Part shown: positions 1 to 9,950 of the stretch, one piece after another | Layout: each line of letters opens with the position of its first letter | Numbering within the stretch: the stretch's first letter is position 1 | Source of the DNA: Cryptomeria japonica | Lineage: Eukaryota; Streptophyta; Pinopsida; Cupressales; Cupressaceae | DNA: 64,000 nt | Direction: 5' to 3' | Assembly: GCF_030272615.1 (NCBI RefSeq) | Contig: NC_081414.1 | Location: forward strand, 821,433,896 to 821,497,895 | Position numbers and translations under genes: made by a program | Notes under the pieces: model-generated | The model's input: only the letters and a program-made list of their open reading frames with translations | Told to the model about the DNA's origin: nothing | The model's database searches: none

Positions 1-365
1 CTTAACAAATTTGAAAATTTTCAATAAGCCTTCATCAATAGCTAAAGGTAAGTATCCCAACTAGATTTGAAAGTGTTGGAAATAGATACAAGTCCATTTA
101 ACATATGTGCAAAGGACTCTTTCTAATTTAACTCTTCCGGTGTGGACTTCCCAACCATATCCATACATTCCTTCTTATGTACACTGAGTGAATCCAACCG
201 GGGACTCACCAAGCCTCTAAGACTTCTATCTCTTCTTATGATCTTGTCTTTTTCTTTCTCAAGAGCATAAATATGAGTTTTCAAAACCAAAATTTGAACA
301 TCGATGGATGTAGTCAATGAATTTAATCCATCAAAAGAATTAGCTAAACCTGTAATTTTCTCTTG

Positions 366-441
366 AAGTTCCTTAATCTTTTTGTCCACATTAACTATAA
401 GTACATATGTAAGTTCCTTAATCTTTTTGTCCACATTAACT
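366..441. repeat. 45-bp tandem repeat in the ORF2 tail of L
   Basis: The 31-base core beginning AAGTTCCTTAATC and ending CACATTAACT occurs at 366-396 and again at 411-441. The 45-base period keeps the minus-strand frame and gives a repeated VNVDKKIKEL motif in the predicted protein. Confidence 0.9.
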
Positions 442-2248
442 CTAGGAACTGTAACTTCAACCTGTACACTTGCATCTGGAGGACAGTTGTCCTCAACATT
501 AGTATCCTTTACAATATCAACCTTTTCACTCTCTGTATTTGTCGGTGTCTCAATATTTGTTTGTATATTTGTATCTATTGGGGGCTGAATTTCCACTATC
601 TTAATGTCCATCAAAATTGAGGGTGATGTATCCATAATACCCTTTCCTTTCCCTTCAACCGGGATGACTGCAACATCCTTCATTGATTTTGGTGAAGTAA
701 AGAAACCTTTGTCTCTTCAAAGAACTTAACCCATGCCTTTTGAGTTTCCTTTATTATTTCATTTACTCTTCCTAACATAAGACTGGTTATTCTATGTTTG
801 TTGTTAAAGACCTTTCTATCTGCCACTTCAAGTGTCCTTTCCATTTCCTCTGGAGAAATAGTAACACAAACAGATAACAGTTCTTGAATTTTTATGTGTT
901 TGTCTTCCTATAATGTTGATAGCCTTCTAACATCTAGCATATCATACAATTTTTCCGATATTTGGTTTTCAATTTCTATCAAGGCTTTCTTATAATATCC
1001 AAATATAACAAAATTGCCTCCTCTACTTCTCTTTGTTCAACTTAATCTAAACGATCATAATAAGACTTTACATTATTTAACATGCCATCCTTAGTTATTT
1101 CATCAACTAATTCTGCACAAGTTTTTGGTGGAATGATAGTTACATTACTAGTTTGAATTGTTATATCAATGTCAGTCTTCTTCTTCCTTTTTGCAGTACT
1201 GGATGGAGCTGAAGGTGTTGCTTTTGGTGCTTGCTTCTATGCCGATAACTTGATAGTAACTTTTCTAACCAGTTGTCTTTTATCCTCTACCTTGGTCTCT
1301 TTTGTTTTCTTCCTTATAACCCTCTTGAAATCCAATGGTGTATCATCCTCAGATTTTAACTCTGTTATAATAGACTCAATGTGTACTTCAAGTTCCTTCC
1401 TCTTTTTGCCTTTCTCCAAGACAACATCAATCAATGCTTTTATTTCCTGTGAAACCTTCTCTACAAATTTTCTTCCTTTTCCTTCCTGCTTCTCTCTTTT
1501 CTTCCAGATGAACTTTGTTTCAACCTCTTGAGTCTTCTGCTTAGCAGTACCACATGGATTCTTAGCCACACCAATTGGTGCATCAGTCAACATTTTTTCA
1601 TTAGCGTCAAGGATCTATGCATCAACTTCATAGCCCATTTCCTCAACCCTTATCTTCCGGGGCTTATCCGCTTCCATAAGTGTTTCCTCTTTCTTTACCA
1701 TGAAGCATATGTCAGTTGAGAATTTTTCAACAATATGCTAAGGAACCCTTTCCTTAGACTTCATAGCCTTCTAGAATCCCTTAAAATATACCCATACTTT
1801 ACCATCTCTTTGACTGCCTAAAGTAGTAATTGACTATTTCAATTGTCTCCCTAATAGGATATCAAATGCCCACTGGCTCTTCCCAAAACCGGGAGTGTCA
1901 TTCATGAAAAATAACATTAAGCAGAAAATTAAATTTCCATACCGAAAAGTCCCTTTCTTTTCTCCTTTAATATTTCCTAGGTTTATCAGTAGTTCATCTA
2001 ACATCTAGCCGCATAGATCTAGTTTCTCATTTTCTCTCATCATTTTGTAAGCTGCAAAAAAGCATGAACTGGAAACAAAATTCAGTCTGTTTGATTGATT
2101 TACCTTATATTTAATGATCATGCTACCGAATCTGATGTCCATGTCAGTAATAGTGTTTATTCTCATCGATATCCTGTCGGATGTCGCGCTGGTGATTTTA
2201 TTCACATAATCATTAGAAACATTCTTGTCTGGATGATGGCCAACCTGA

Positions 2249-2396
2249 GGTAAACCAGTGAGAGCATTGATGGCTTCCTTGGTCATATTGTAAGGTCTAT
2301 CCAACCAGATAAACTCTCCATAGGTAAACTAGTGAGAGCCTTGATGGCTTCCTTGGTGATATTGTAAGGTCTATCCAACCAGATAAACTCTCCATG
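2249..2396. repeat. 74-bp tandem duplication in ORF2 of L
   Basis: Two adjacent copies, 2249-2322 and 2323-2396, begin GGTAAACCAGTGAGAGC and GGTAAACTAGTGAGAGC and end AAACTCTCCAT plus two bases. Only a few positions differ. A 74-bp unit is not a multiple of three, so it shifts the frame and splits the second ORF. Confidence 0.9.
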
Positions 2397-2786
2397 AACT
2401 CTGCTCAAAACATACCTTATGATTTCATCTTTGAATTCTGGAATGTCCAAAATTTCGATAAGCCCCAAGTCTTCAATGTTCTTGTATTCTGGTTTGATCT
2501 TTCCAGGTTCTCCCATTATCTCACTCATGTACATGCCCTTTATCTCTGAGGTCCCTAAATCCTCAATGTGACAATGTATGTATGCCCTAACATCTTCAAC
2601 ACAAACAACTCCCTCCGGAACACGAGAAAATGCTCCAATTGAATCCTCCAAGGTACCCACATGTGGATACCATTTGAAAATTGTCCTTGGTTGGTCCTTG
2701 ACCTCTACAACAGTCAAATTTGCAACAAAGATAGGAATAGATGATGATCCCGCTTCCATGATTAAAGATAAATACTTGATGATCAC

Positions 2787-3253
2787 TTCCGGTGAAAACC
2801 TCTAACAAATTATTCCCGTCGTCGGTGAAATCGCTCAAGAAGAAATCTGATTGCTCTGAAATGCCTTTGATTGCCCTTAGTCACTCTTAATCACACTAAA
2901 TTGCTTTGAATGGAAGGTGATCAAGAATGAAGTGAATTCAACCTTTTATCCTCCAAGAAAAATCCTAATCTTTCATTGACATCAATGACTGTCAGTGAAA
3001 GATATTGGATCTCGAATATAACATCTTCATGCCAGATAAGCATCTCCAATGTCTGGAACATCTTCTAGAACCTTTTCTCGGGGCATATGCAACATCTTCA
3101 TGAATTTTACCTATCCCTAAGGCATTTGCCTTAGTTGCTGGTTGAGCTTCTTGCCGGTGTAGAAGCAACCTCCTCTGTCAAATAAGTAACCAATGCATTC
3201 TCATCTGTTGATTGTTCTTCAGTCTTCTTGACCCATCTCTGAGTGTGATCTTG
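2787..3253 (-). other. Spacer between the two ORFs of element L
   Basis: About 470 bp. The first part continues the reading of the gag-like ORF through stops (Lys/Glu-rich, then a Ser/Thr-rich stretch); its homologue is at 32446-32660 on the plus strand. The rest has no ORF. No separate promoter or gene was seen. Confidence 0.5.
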
Positions 3254-4249
3254 CTAGATTTCATTAACCTTCTCTTTCCCTTTCACTTTTGATCCTTCAT
3301 TACCAACCGATTGGTTTCTGCTTCTACAAAATTTAGCAATATGACCAACCTCATTACATGCATAACATGTAACATTGTTCCTTTGAATTCCTTTGCTAAA
3401 ACCGGTGAAATTGTTTGATCTGCACTGATTAGCCATATGTCCAAATTTTCCACATGCATAGCATTTAACATTCATTCTGCAATCTTTTGTCTTATGAACA
3501 TACTTATTGCATTTAGAACGTTGATCGAGAGCAGAATCAGGGTTCTGATTTGCTCTGTTTCTACATTGCCTACCCATGTGACCAAATTTATTGCAAACAA
3601 AACATCTACCATTAAATTTATAAGCATTAAACTGCCTTACCAATGCCTTGTGGTTTTGATCTTCATTAGCAGTACCAGAACTCTGTGCTTGCTCAAATCC
3701 AAGTCCACTAGAATCTCCAATATGTCTTTGTCTCTTCAATAACTCATCTAGCTGTGTTGAAATAATCTTGAATTGTTCTTTATACTCACTTGCATTAGTT
3801 AGATCTTCTCTCAGAATTATCATTTGTCTCTCAAGTTATTGTTCATTACTATAGGATTGTACTAAATTAGTTCTCAATATATCATTCTCATGAACCAACC
3901 TACCACATTCTTCAAATTTGTTCTTTAGGGATACAACAAGATTTTCTTCCTTTTTATTTCAGTTTTGAATCTCCTTAGACATTCTCATTGTTATATCTTG
4001 CATTTCATTTCTCATGACCATGTTCTCTTGACTCAGTTTCTGACAATATTCCTTAAGTGCATCTTTCTCTTCATCATCCTGATTTTGTAATACTTCCTTC
4101 TAGCTTGAACAGATGACAACCTCTCCTATAGGATAAGAATGAATTCCTTAGAAGAATTCAATTCATCTTGTAGCTTTTATGTTCTTCAATCTTTCAGTAT
4201 CATAATCTTCAAGTGCCATCTCAAGTTGCTTTTCTAAGCCCATATCCAT
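3254..4249 (-). pseudogene. gag-like protein, coiled coil plus zinc knuckles (element L)
   Basis: A start at 4249 follows the primer site. The N-terminal part (4249-3830) is Glu/Lys/Gln-rich and coiled-coil-like but holds several stops. The open part 3254-3823 carries nucleocapsid-type CCHC knuckles: CFVCNKFGHMGRQC, CYACGKFGHMANQC and CYACNEVGHIAKFC. A fourth, between the first two, is degenerate, with Arg where the first Cys is expected. Such knuckles bind the RNA genome in the particle. Having three or four, where the copia gags elsewhere in this window have one, sets this family apart. No capsid domain was recognised by eye. Confidence 0.6.
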
Positions 4250-4303
4250 GGATTCCGGATTCAGGATCTTCCTCAAGCTGTTAAACTTCCTCTAAGACAC
4301 AAG

Positions 4304-4315
4304 GCTTTGATACCA
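4304..4315 (-). other. Primer binding site of element L
   Basis: The minus strand reads TGGTATCAAAGC three bases after the LTR end, one mismatch from the TGGTATCAGAGC form seen in elements B and C. This is complementary to the 3' end of initiator-Met tRNA, the usual copia primer. It fixes the strand and the LTR boundary. Confidence 0.75.
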
Positions 4316-4317
4316 AT

Positions 4318-5249
4318 TGTTGGAATCTAAGAACTTTGAGAGGGGGATGAATTAATGTTCTACCAGTAAGATAAATTTTAGCCTTATTAAAGCATGCATA
4401 CACCAACAGGTATACCAGTATATACAAAATAGAAAGAAATAAAACAACCAATAAGCCAATTACATGAATGAGAATCACCACATACAATTATATGTGGAAA
4501 ACCTCAAAGAGGAAAAACCATGATGGGATTTGTGACCCGCAATATAATTTCACTAACCATATGAAGAGATGTTACAAAATATAAGGCACCTGCACTTGCA
4601 AGAAGTCTTACAGCCTAGAGCACACTACTCAATCACAAAAGGAGCCTCACTAACTACATATAAATCCAGACTACAATTCAAAGAAGTGTTTAAACTTCTA
4701 AGATATCATCTTCTATGCCAGAATACAGTTCTGGTTAAGCTCTGTTTGTTCCAGTTTGAAACCCTAAACCCTTTACCAGAATAACCCCTACATAAATACC
4801 CTCACATACATAATCTCTCCGATATATTTCACATAATATTTCATCCATATATTGTCATTACAATCTTCATATATCAAAATGATCTAATCCAATTGACCTA
4901 TATACCCTATACAACTTATCATGCCTTATGTCGTCCTACAAAGATATATACAATATCAAATTACATGTTGGCTAGATAACATAAATACATGAATATAAAA
5001 ATCAATTGTCGATGCCGGATCCAAGAGATGTCGGCCTCCAATATCGATATCCATATTCTAAATCATGTCGGCCTACATTTCTGGTAACCAAAGAAATCCT
5101 CCTATCCTGTTAGTGCCGGTACCGGTGTCGGTGCCGATGAAGTGTCTGTTGGTATACCACTAAACCAAAACATGAAGTCGAAACAAGATACCATGTTTCC
5201 ATCAATGACAACATAGTGAAACAAACCAATTGAGTGTAAATTTCCAACA
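4318..5249 (-). repeat. 5' LTR of element L
   Basis: About 932 bp. On the plus strand it opens TGTTGGAATC and closes TTCCAACA, so both ends fit TG...CA. It carries the landmarks shared by the other LTRs here: the G-run GAGAGGGGG near the gag-side end (complement of the C-run), a decayed form of the conserved hairpin near 4493-4530, and CATCAATG (complement of CATTGATG) towards the outer end. Only one copy is present, so the boundaries rest on motifs and not on alignment. Confidence 0.6.
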
Positions 5250-5822
5250 AAAGTCTCCATTGAGGATAATTTTGTAAGAGCCATATTAGAACTTGGATCT
5301 CCCAACCTATTCAAGGATATTGAACTCAAAAGAGCTAATAAATTAGATCATAAAAAGAATGAAATGTGCTTTGAATTTGAGTCAATCTAAGGCGAGTCAT
5401 ATAGATGAGCACAAAGTTAGGACATGCCACATTGCGGTTGGACTTTGTGCAAAATGAAGGCATTAAGATATATATGAGAAAGATTACGAATTAAGACCAC
5501 ATGATCAATCAACTAAAAAAAATCATGCCATAGAAATACATAATATATTTTTTTTAAGAAATCCTAAAATCTAGATGTCAAATAAGGAAAAATTGTTAAA
5601 TCGACTATAAACTTCAACATTTAGACTAACCATTTAAAAGATGATGCAAAGGAAGTCTCTAAGTATATCAATTTTTTTCTTTCCATTTATTCAAAATAAA
5701 ATATTTCACATTCTATACAAGGGGCCTATCGAGTAGTGCTCATAAATGAGTTTTCATAGAACCAAAAAAAAACGTGGAAAGAAACAGTAGAAGAAAAAAG
5801 GTTAAACATGGTAATGGAAGAT
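5250..5822. other. Unassigned sequence between elements L and A
   Basis: About 570 bp, AT-rich, with no ORF, LTR end or known motif. It is probably continuous with 25856 onward before element A inserted. Confidence 0.5.
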
Positions 5823-5931
5823 TGTTGGTATTTTTAGTTTGTTGGCATTTTGCATAGAGATTGCATTAATGATATGTTGTCATTGATGTCAATTGAACCG
5901 GTAATGGTATTCATGTTATTGCTGATATTGT
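5823..5931 (+). repeat. 5' LTR of A, first part
   Basis: 109 bp matching the start of the 3' LTR at 24396 almost base for base. It stops at ATTGT, where element B inserted, and resumes at 18782 with the duplicated ATTGT. Confidence 0.93.
5927..5931 (+). repeat. Target-site duplication of element B (left copy)
   Basis: ATTGT here and again at 18782-18786, exactly flanking the TG...CA ends of element B. In the uninterrupted 3' LTR of A the site is present once. This is direct evidence that B inserted into A. Confidence 0.93.
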
Positions 5932-7420
5932 TGTTGGCATATGTGCAAAACTTAATGACATGATGATATTGTATGTTGTCATTGATGTTAATATGCTGAA
6001 GTATGAACTAGTATGTTGAAGTAAGAAAACTGGTATATGTGAGAACCAATATGATATTGTAAATTGGTATATGTGAAAAAGTGAAGTGGTATGTTGAAAT
6101 GACAACCGGTATATGGGAAGTTTTATACCGGGGTTTCACTTGGCATGACTACCGATTGGTAGTCTCAACTTTAGGGTTTCTGGTTGATGCATTCCAAGCT
6201 TGTGTGATTCAACCGATGACATTGTGTGATGAGTTAGCATTATAATAAAGATCAGATAGTGTTGCCATGTCAACCTTGTGCGCGTGAAGGATTTCCTTGA
6301 GGATCTTACATGGAGATTGATCTTATCTACCTCGGGAATGCGCGAAGTCTCTGTAAAGGGTGGAGAATGCGTGATGGGTTATCAACCTCCTGAAGCGGAA
6401 AAGAATGAACGTTGGAGAACGTCTTGAGATCTATTCAAGACTGTTGTATTCAATGCATTATGACTAACAGTCAGGATTGAACCAATTGAATTATAAAACC
6501 TAAATGTTTAGGGTTTAGGTTTTATGCTACCGACCTGTCTGTTTCCTATAAGTTCGATGATGTTTTTCATTTTGAAGTTGTTGGCAAATGTTATGTGTGT
6601 ATCCCAGTGAGTGATACTTGATTCTTGCCAAACCGGAGAAGTGTGGTGATACCTACAGAGTGTGATTGCATAAGAAAAGGAGCTAAAGTGGATCTGCCTT
6701 GGCATTGAGTGTTGTTATCAGATCAATGTATTACCTGTTGACTTCTAACCATTTCAGTAGTTGAAAAATCCCTTAACTGGATAGCTTTAACAGGATTTTG
6801 TGTAAATCCTTTAACAGGGTGACTCAATTCAATGAGTTCTTCAAATCCTGTGAGGTAACCTTTAACAGGGTTCTAACCTTTAACCGCGTATTTAGCCATC
6901 CCTTAACCGGGTGATCCCTAGCAGGATCGGTTCCTAGTAGAACCTATTGTAAAAGTCTTTAACCGGACTAGGCTCCTAATAGAGCGGACTTCAAAAGAGT
7001 TCAAAGAACAACTTGTGGGTATTCATCCCCATCGTGGTTTTTCCCATTTGGGTTTCCACGTCAAAAATCAGTGTGTCATGTGTGATGATTTTCACGTGAT
7101 GCTTTAATATTTTTTATCAAGTGGTAAAGCATGTTGAACCGATAGTCATTATATTTCTGATGATATATTAATTGTTTATGCATATGGGTGAAGTGGAAAT
7201 GAGATATTAGATTGTGTAGAGATCTAAGTGTTTACCGTTTTATGTCTTTCATACTCTCACTATGTTTTATCGATAGTGCCCTGATTTAGACCGGTGTTAC
7301 TGTTTACCTGTTAAGTACAGTCTTTGCAGTCTAACTGGTTCAGGGAAAGTTTTTGTCTGTATTGATTCACCCCCCCTCTCAGTACCGGTTTGGTACTAAC
7401 TGATTCATCATTATTCATCA
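5932..7420 (+). repeat. 5' LTR of B
   Basis: 1489 bp, from TGTTGGCATATGTGC to ATTATTCATCA. It holds a U3-side array of GGTATATGTGA-like motifs (6010-6115), a block of about ten CCTTTAACAGGGT-like units (6770-6985), the conserved hairpin (7033-7060) and a C-run with CTCTCAG (7372-7382). Counted by eye over the first 255 bases, it differs from the 3' LTR at some twenty positions, mostly transitions, so the insertion is old. Confidence 0.93.
7033..7060 (+). promoter_or_regulatory. Conserved LTR hairpin (element B copy)
   Basis: CGTGG, T5, CCC, ATTT, GGG, T3, CCACG: a 5-bp outer stem and a 3-bp inner stem. Related structures sit at the same relative place in the other copia LTRs of the window; see the findings for covariation. 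The role is unknown. It lies some 360 nt before the LTR end, so it may be in the transcribed leader. Confidence 0.6.
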
Positions 7421-7422
7421 AT

Positions 7423-7434
7423 TGGTATCAGAGC
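7423..7434 (+). other. Primer binding site of B
   Basis: TGGTATCAGAGC two bases after the 5' LTR end; complementary to the initiator-Met tRNA 3' end, the typical copia primer. Confidence 0.9.
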
Positions 7435-7480
7435 ATCTTCTAGGTCCTCTGTGTTGTAAGCTTAACCACTTGAGGAAAAG

Positions 7481-8543
7481 TGCTGGTATTTTGGTATGGT
7501 TTTATCATTGATATCAACACCTACTAAATCCTATCAACTCTAGCACTTTGAAGAATCAACAACATTCACTCGCAAGAAAATGACTTATGCACAGTCATCA
7601 GTATATGGTACACCGACAGGATATAATCACCACCAACACTTGGAATGGCATGAAAAACACTTGGTTATGTCGAAGACATTGTTTGGACACCTTGTCTTGG
7701 AGATTTGTTTATTGGTATATTCGTATTTGCATATTTGCTGTTACTAGCAAATAGGTCCAGGTTATACACCAACAAGTTTATCTTTTCTAGATCAACATGA
7801 CATGCTATGGAGATGATTTATTATTGTTGTAAATACATCAAGCCGACATGTTGAATCGGTTATTGCATCGGATATTGTTTTGTTTGTAAAATGATTTTAT
7901 TGTAAAATCTTGTAGAACCGACCTACTAAAATTGGTCCTAGGTTATGATATAAATGTAAGATCTTATTTGTAAGATCGATGGTGGAATGCGAAAAGGAAT
8001 TGTGTGAAGGTATATGCGAGAATAAGTAGAGCTATACACGTAGACATCATCTGAAGGTGAAGCAAGGTTTTTGTGAAAGCATATCAGAACTACACCAGTA
8101 CTGAATCCAGCATATGAAGATTCTATTTTGAGTAGTACATCCTTATTGGATTTAACCATCCAATTGTAGTTAGTGTGACTCCCATTTTTTGTTTGAGCAG
8201 TGAGCTCTAGGCGCTTGGCCTTTCTGCATGTGCAGACCCCATTTGTATACACTTACTATCTGTAGTAGTATCATTTGATTGTGGGTAAGGTTTCCCACCG
8301 TGGTTTTTCCCCTTACAAGGTTTCCACGTAGAAATATTGGTGTTATGTGTTGTGGATGACTTTGTCTTTTTATTTCATGCATCAATCTTTACCAGTATTG
8401 CAATTATCTGATAAAACTGTCCACCGATATAAAAGACTGGTTCACCGGTATTAAGCAAAAAGTTGGTTAAGTTGTTTTTGGTTTGTGTTTATTTGACAAC
8501 TGGTTCACCCCCCCCCCCTCTCAGTTGTCTTTGGGACCTAACA
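7481..8543 (+). repeat. 5' LTR of C
   Basis: 1063 bp from TGCTGGTATTTTGG (TGTTGA in the other copy) to GGACCTAACA. It has the hairpin with perfect CGTGG/CCACG at 8299-8328 and a long C-run before CTCTCAG (8508-8524). Confidence 0.92.
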
Positions 8544-8545
8544 AT

Positions 8546-8557
8546 TGGTATCAGAGC
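8546..8557 (+). other. Primer binding site of C
   Basis: TGGTATCAGAGC two bases after the LTR end. Confidence 0.9.
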
Positions 8558-8599
8558 ATAGTCCTCTTTTGCAGAACTTTAACAACTTGGGGAGATCCA

Positions 8600-9700
8600 A
8601 TGTCTACTAACTATTTCAGGAAGGACAATCCTAAACTTGATGGAACCAACTATGGTATATGGAAGATCAGAATGGAGACACATCTAAATTACATTGGAAA
8701 GGACATCTGGGAAGTTACAAAGAATGGCTATACTGATCCTATTTCCGGTCAACCTAATGCACCTAACTTGACTAAAGATGAAGAAAATGATTGCAAAGCA
8801 AGAGAAACACTTTTGAGTGCATTAACAAATCAACAAATCATGGGATTATCAGACAGATCAACTGCTAAAGCTATTTGGGATCATTTGGAAACACTAAATG
8901 AAGGAGATTCCATAGTCAAAATTGTAAAACTTGAAAGCTTCCGGGTCAGGTATGAAAATCTGAAAATGAAAGAAGATGAAAGGATTTTTGCTTTTATGGA
9001 AAGAGTTAATGAAATTGTTTTGGGTATTAAATGTTGTGGAGGAACCTTAAGTGAGGATGAAATTGTTTCAAAAGTTTTAAGAGGATTGCCACCATCAGAC
9101 AAAATGAAGGTTACTACTATAAATGAATTAAGAACAATGCCTAATACATCAGTAACTAGAGATACATTGATTGGAAAACTTTCAGCCTTTGAAATTGAGG
9201 AATTTGGTCCTGTTTCTACTATAAAGACAGATTTAGCCTTTAAAGCATAAACATCATCTGCATCATCATTTGACAAATCTGATTGGAAAGCCTTCTATGC
9301 AAGAGAACTTGAAGAAAGCAGGAAAGAAAATGAAGAACGTGAAGAACTTGAAGCATTATTTGCAAGGAAAATGCCTAAAGGTCCAGTTGGAAGTAAGCAT
9401 GAAGGTAAAGCACCTTTTAAATGTTTTAACTGTAATAAGATTGGTCATATGGCTTCAAGATGCCCTGATAGACATGCTAGACTAAGAGAAGAAGCTAGAA
9501 GGACATACAAGCCTAACCTTGAATATCAGAGATACAAATTTAAGAAGAATAAAGACAAATCTTGTTATCTTGCTGATGAAGGAGTGATTGATAAGTCTAA
9601 TGAAGATCCAAAAGATTATGGATGGGTTTTTTTTTGCTATAATAGAAGATCAACCGACACCTACAGTCCAACTGGTAGAGCAGGCCTTGGCAGCTAAAAT
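8600..9700 (+). pseudogene. gag: gag polyprotein (element C)
   Basis: Start at 8600 (MSTNYFRKDNPKLDGTNYG), 43 nt after the primer site; the open frame upstream of this is LTR. The capsid-type region of the copia gag family is intact to 9247 (about 216 codons), where a TAA falls in the Ala-rich linker. A second open part (9371-9697) holds one zinc knuckle, CFNCNKIGHMASRC, then a basic stretch. A T-run at 9627-9636 shifts the frame before protease. The protein would coat and package the element RNA. Very close to the gag of K. Confidence 0.9.
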
Positions 9701-9950
9701 TGAAGTAAAGGATGAGTGGATCATTGATTCAGGATACTCACATCATATGACAGGAGATAAAGGTAAATTCTTGAACTTTCAAGAATATAATGGAGGCTTA
9801 GTGAGATTTGGAGATGACAAAGCTTGTTTGATCAAAGGTAAGGGTACAATATCTCTTGATGGTAAGCATAATACTGACAATATTTACTATGTTGAAGGTT
9901 TAAAGCATAATCTTTTGAGTGTTGGTCAATTAGTTGAGAAAGGATTTTAG
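9588..9950 (+). pseudogene. pol: Protease and start of integrase (element C)
   Basis: The aspartic protease active site reads IIDSGYSHHMTGDKG (Asp-Ser-Gly; the usual Cys after Gly is Tyr). It is followed by the copia-type segment YYVEGLKHNLLSVGQL leading to integrase. It ends at a TAG where Gln is expected (9948-9950). Confidence 0.88.

Larger units (their letters stand above)
123..2786 (-). pseudogene. Second ORF of element L, unknown function
   Basis: Not recognised with certainty. A likely start is the MEAGSSS Met at 2759. The N-terminal part (2283-2759) is globular-looking, and a segment WLDRPYNITKEAI leads into a part continued in another frame (2005-2304, MDRPYNMTKEAI). The change of frame is explained by a 74-bp tandem duplication. 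Downstream (1237-1593) it is Lys/Glu-rich, and the last part (123-683) has a 15-residue repeat and a coiled-coil look. It has no PR, IN, RT or RH motif. I have an uncertain memory of similar uncharacterised proteins in conifer gene sets. It may be a captured or element-specific gene. Confidence 0.45.
1..5249 (-). mobile_element. Element L: LTR unit without visible pol (LARD-like), 5' part
   Basis: Read on the minus strand: an LTR (4318-5249), a primer binding site, a gag-like ORF with zinc knuckles, then a second long broken ORF of unknown function that runs towards the window start. No protease, integrase or RT motif is visible in 4.3 kb of internal sequence. That fits a large retrotransposon derivative, or an element whose pol lies beyond base 1. 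The 3' LTR is outside the window, so neither the size nor a target-site duplication can be checked. A related fragment lies at 32446-32775 (+). Confidence 0.65.

Noticed and set aside
7423-7434. Possible tRNA gene remnants at TGGTATCAGAGC sites
   Set aside because: These are 12-base primer binding sites next to LTR ends; there is no cloverleaf around them.
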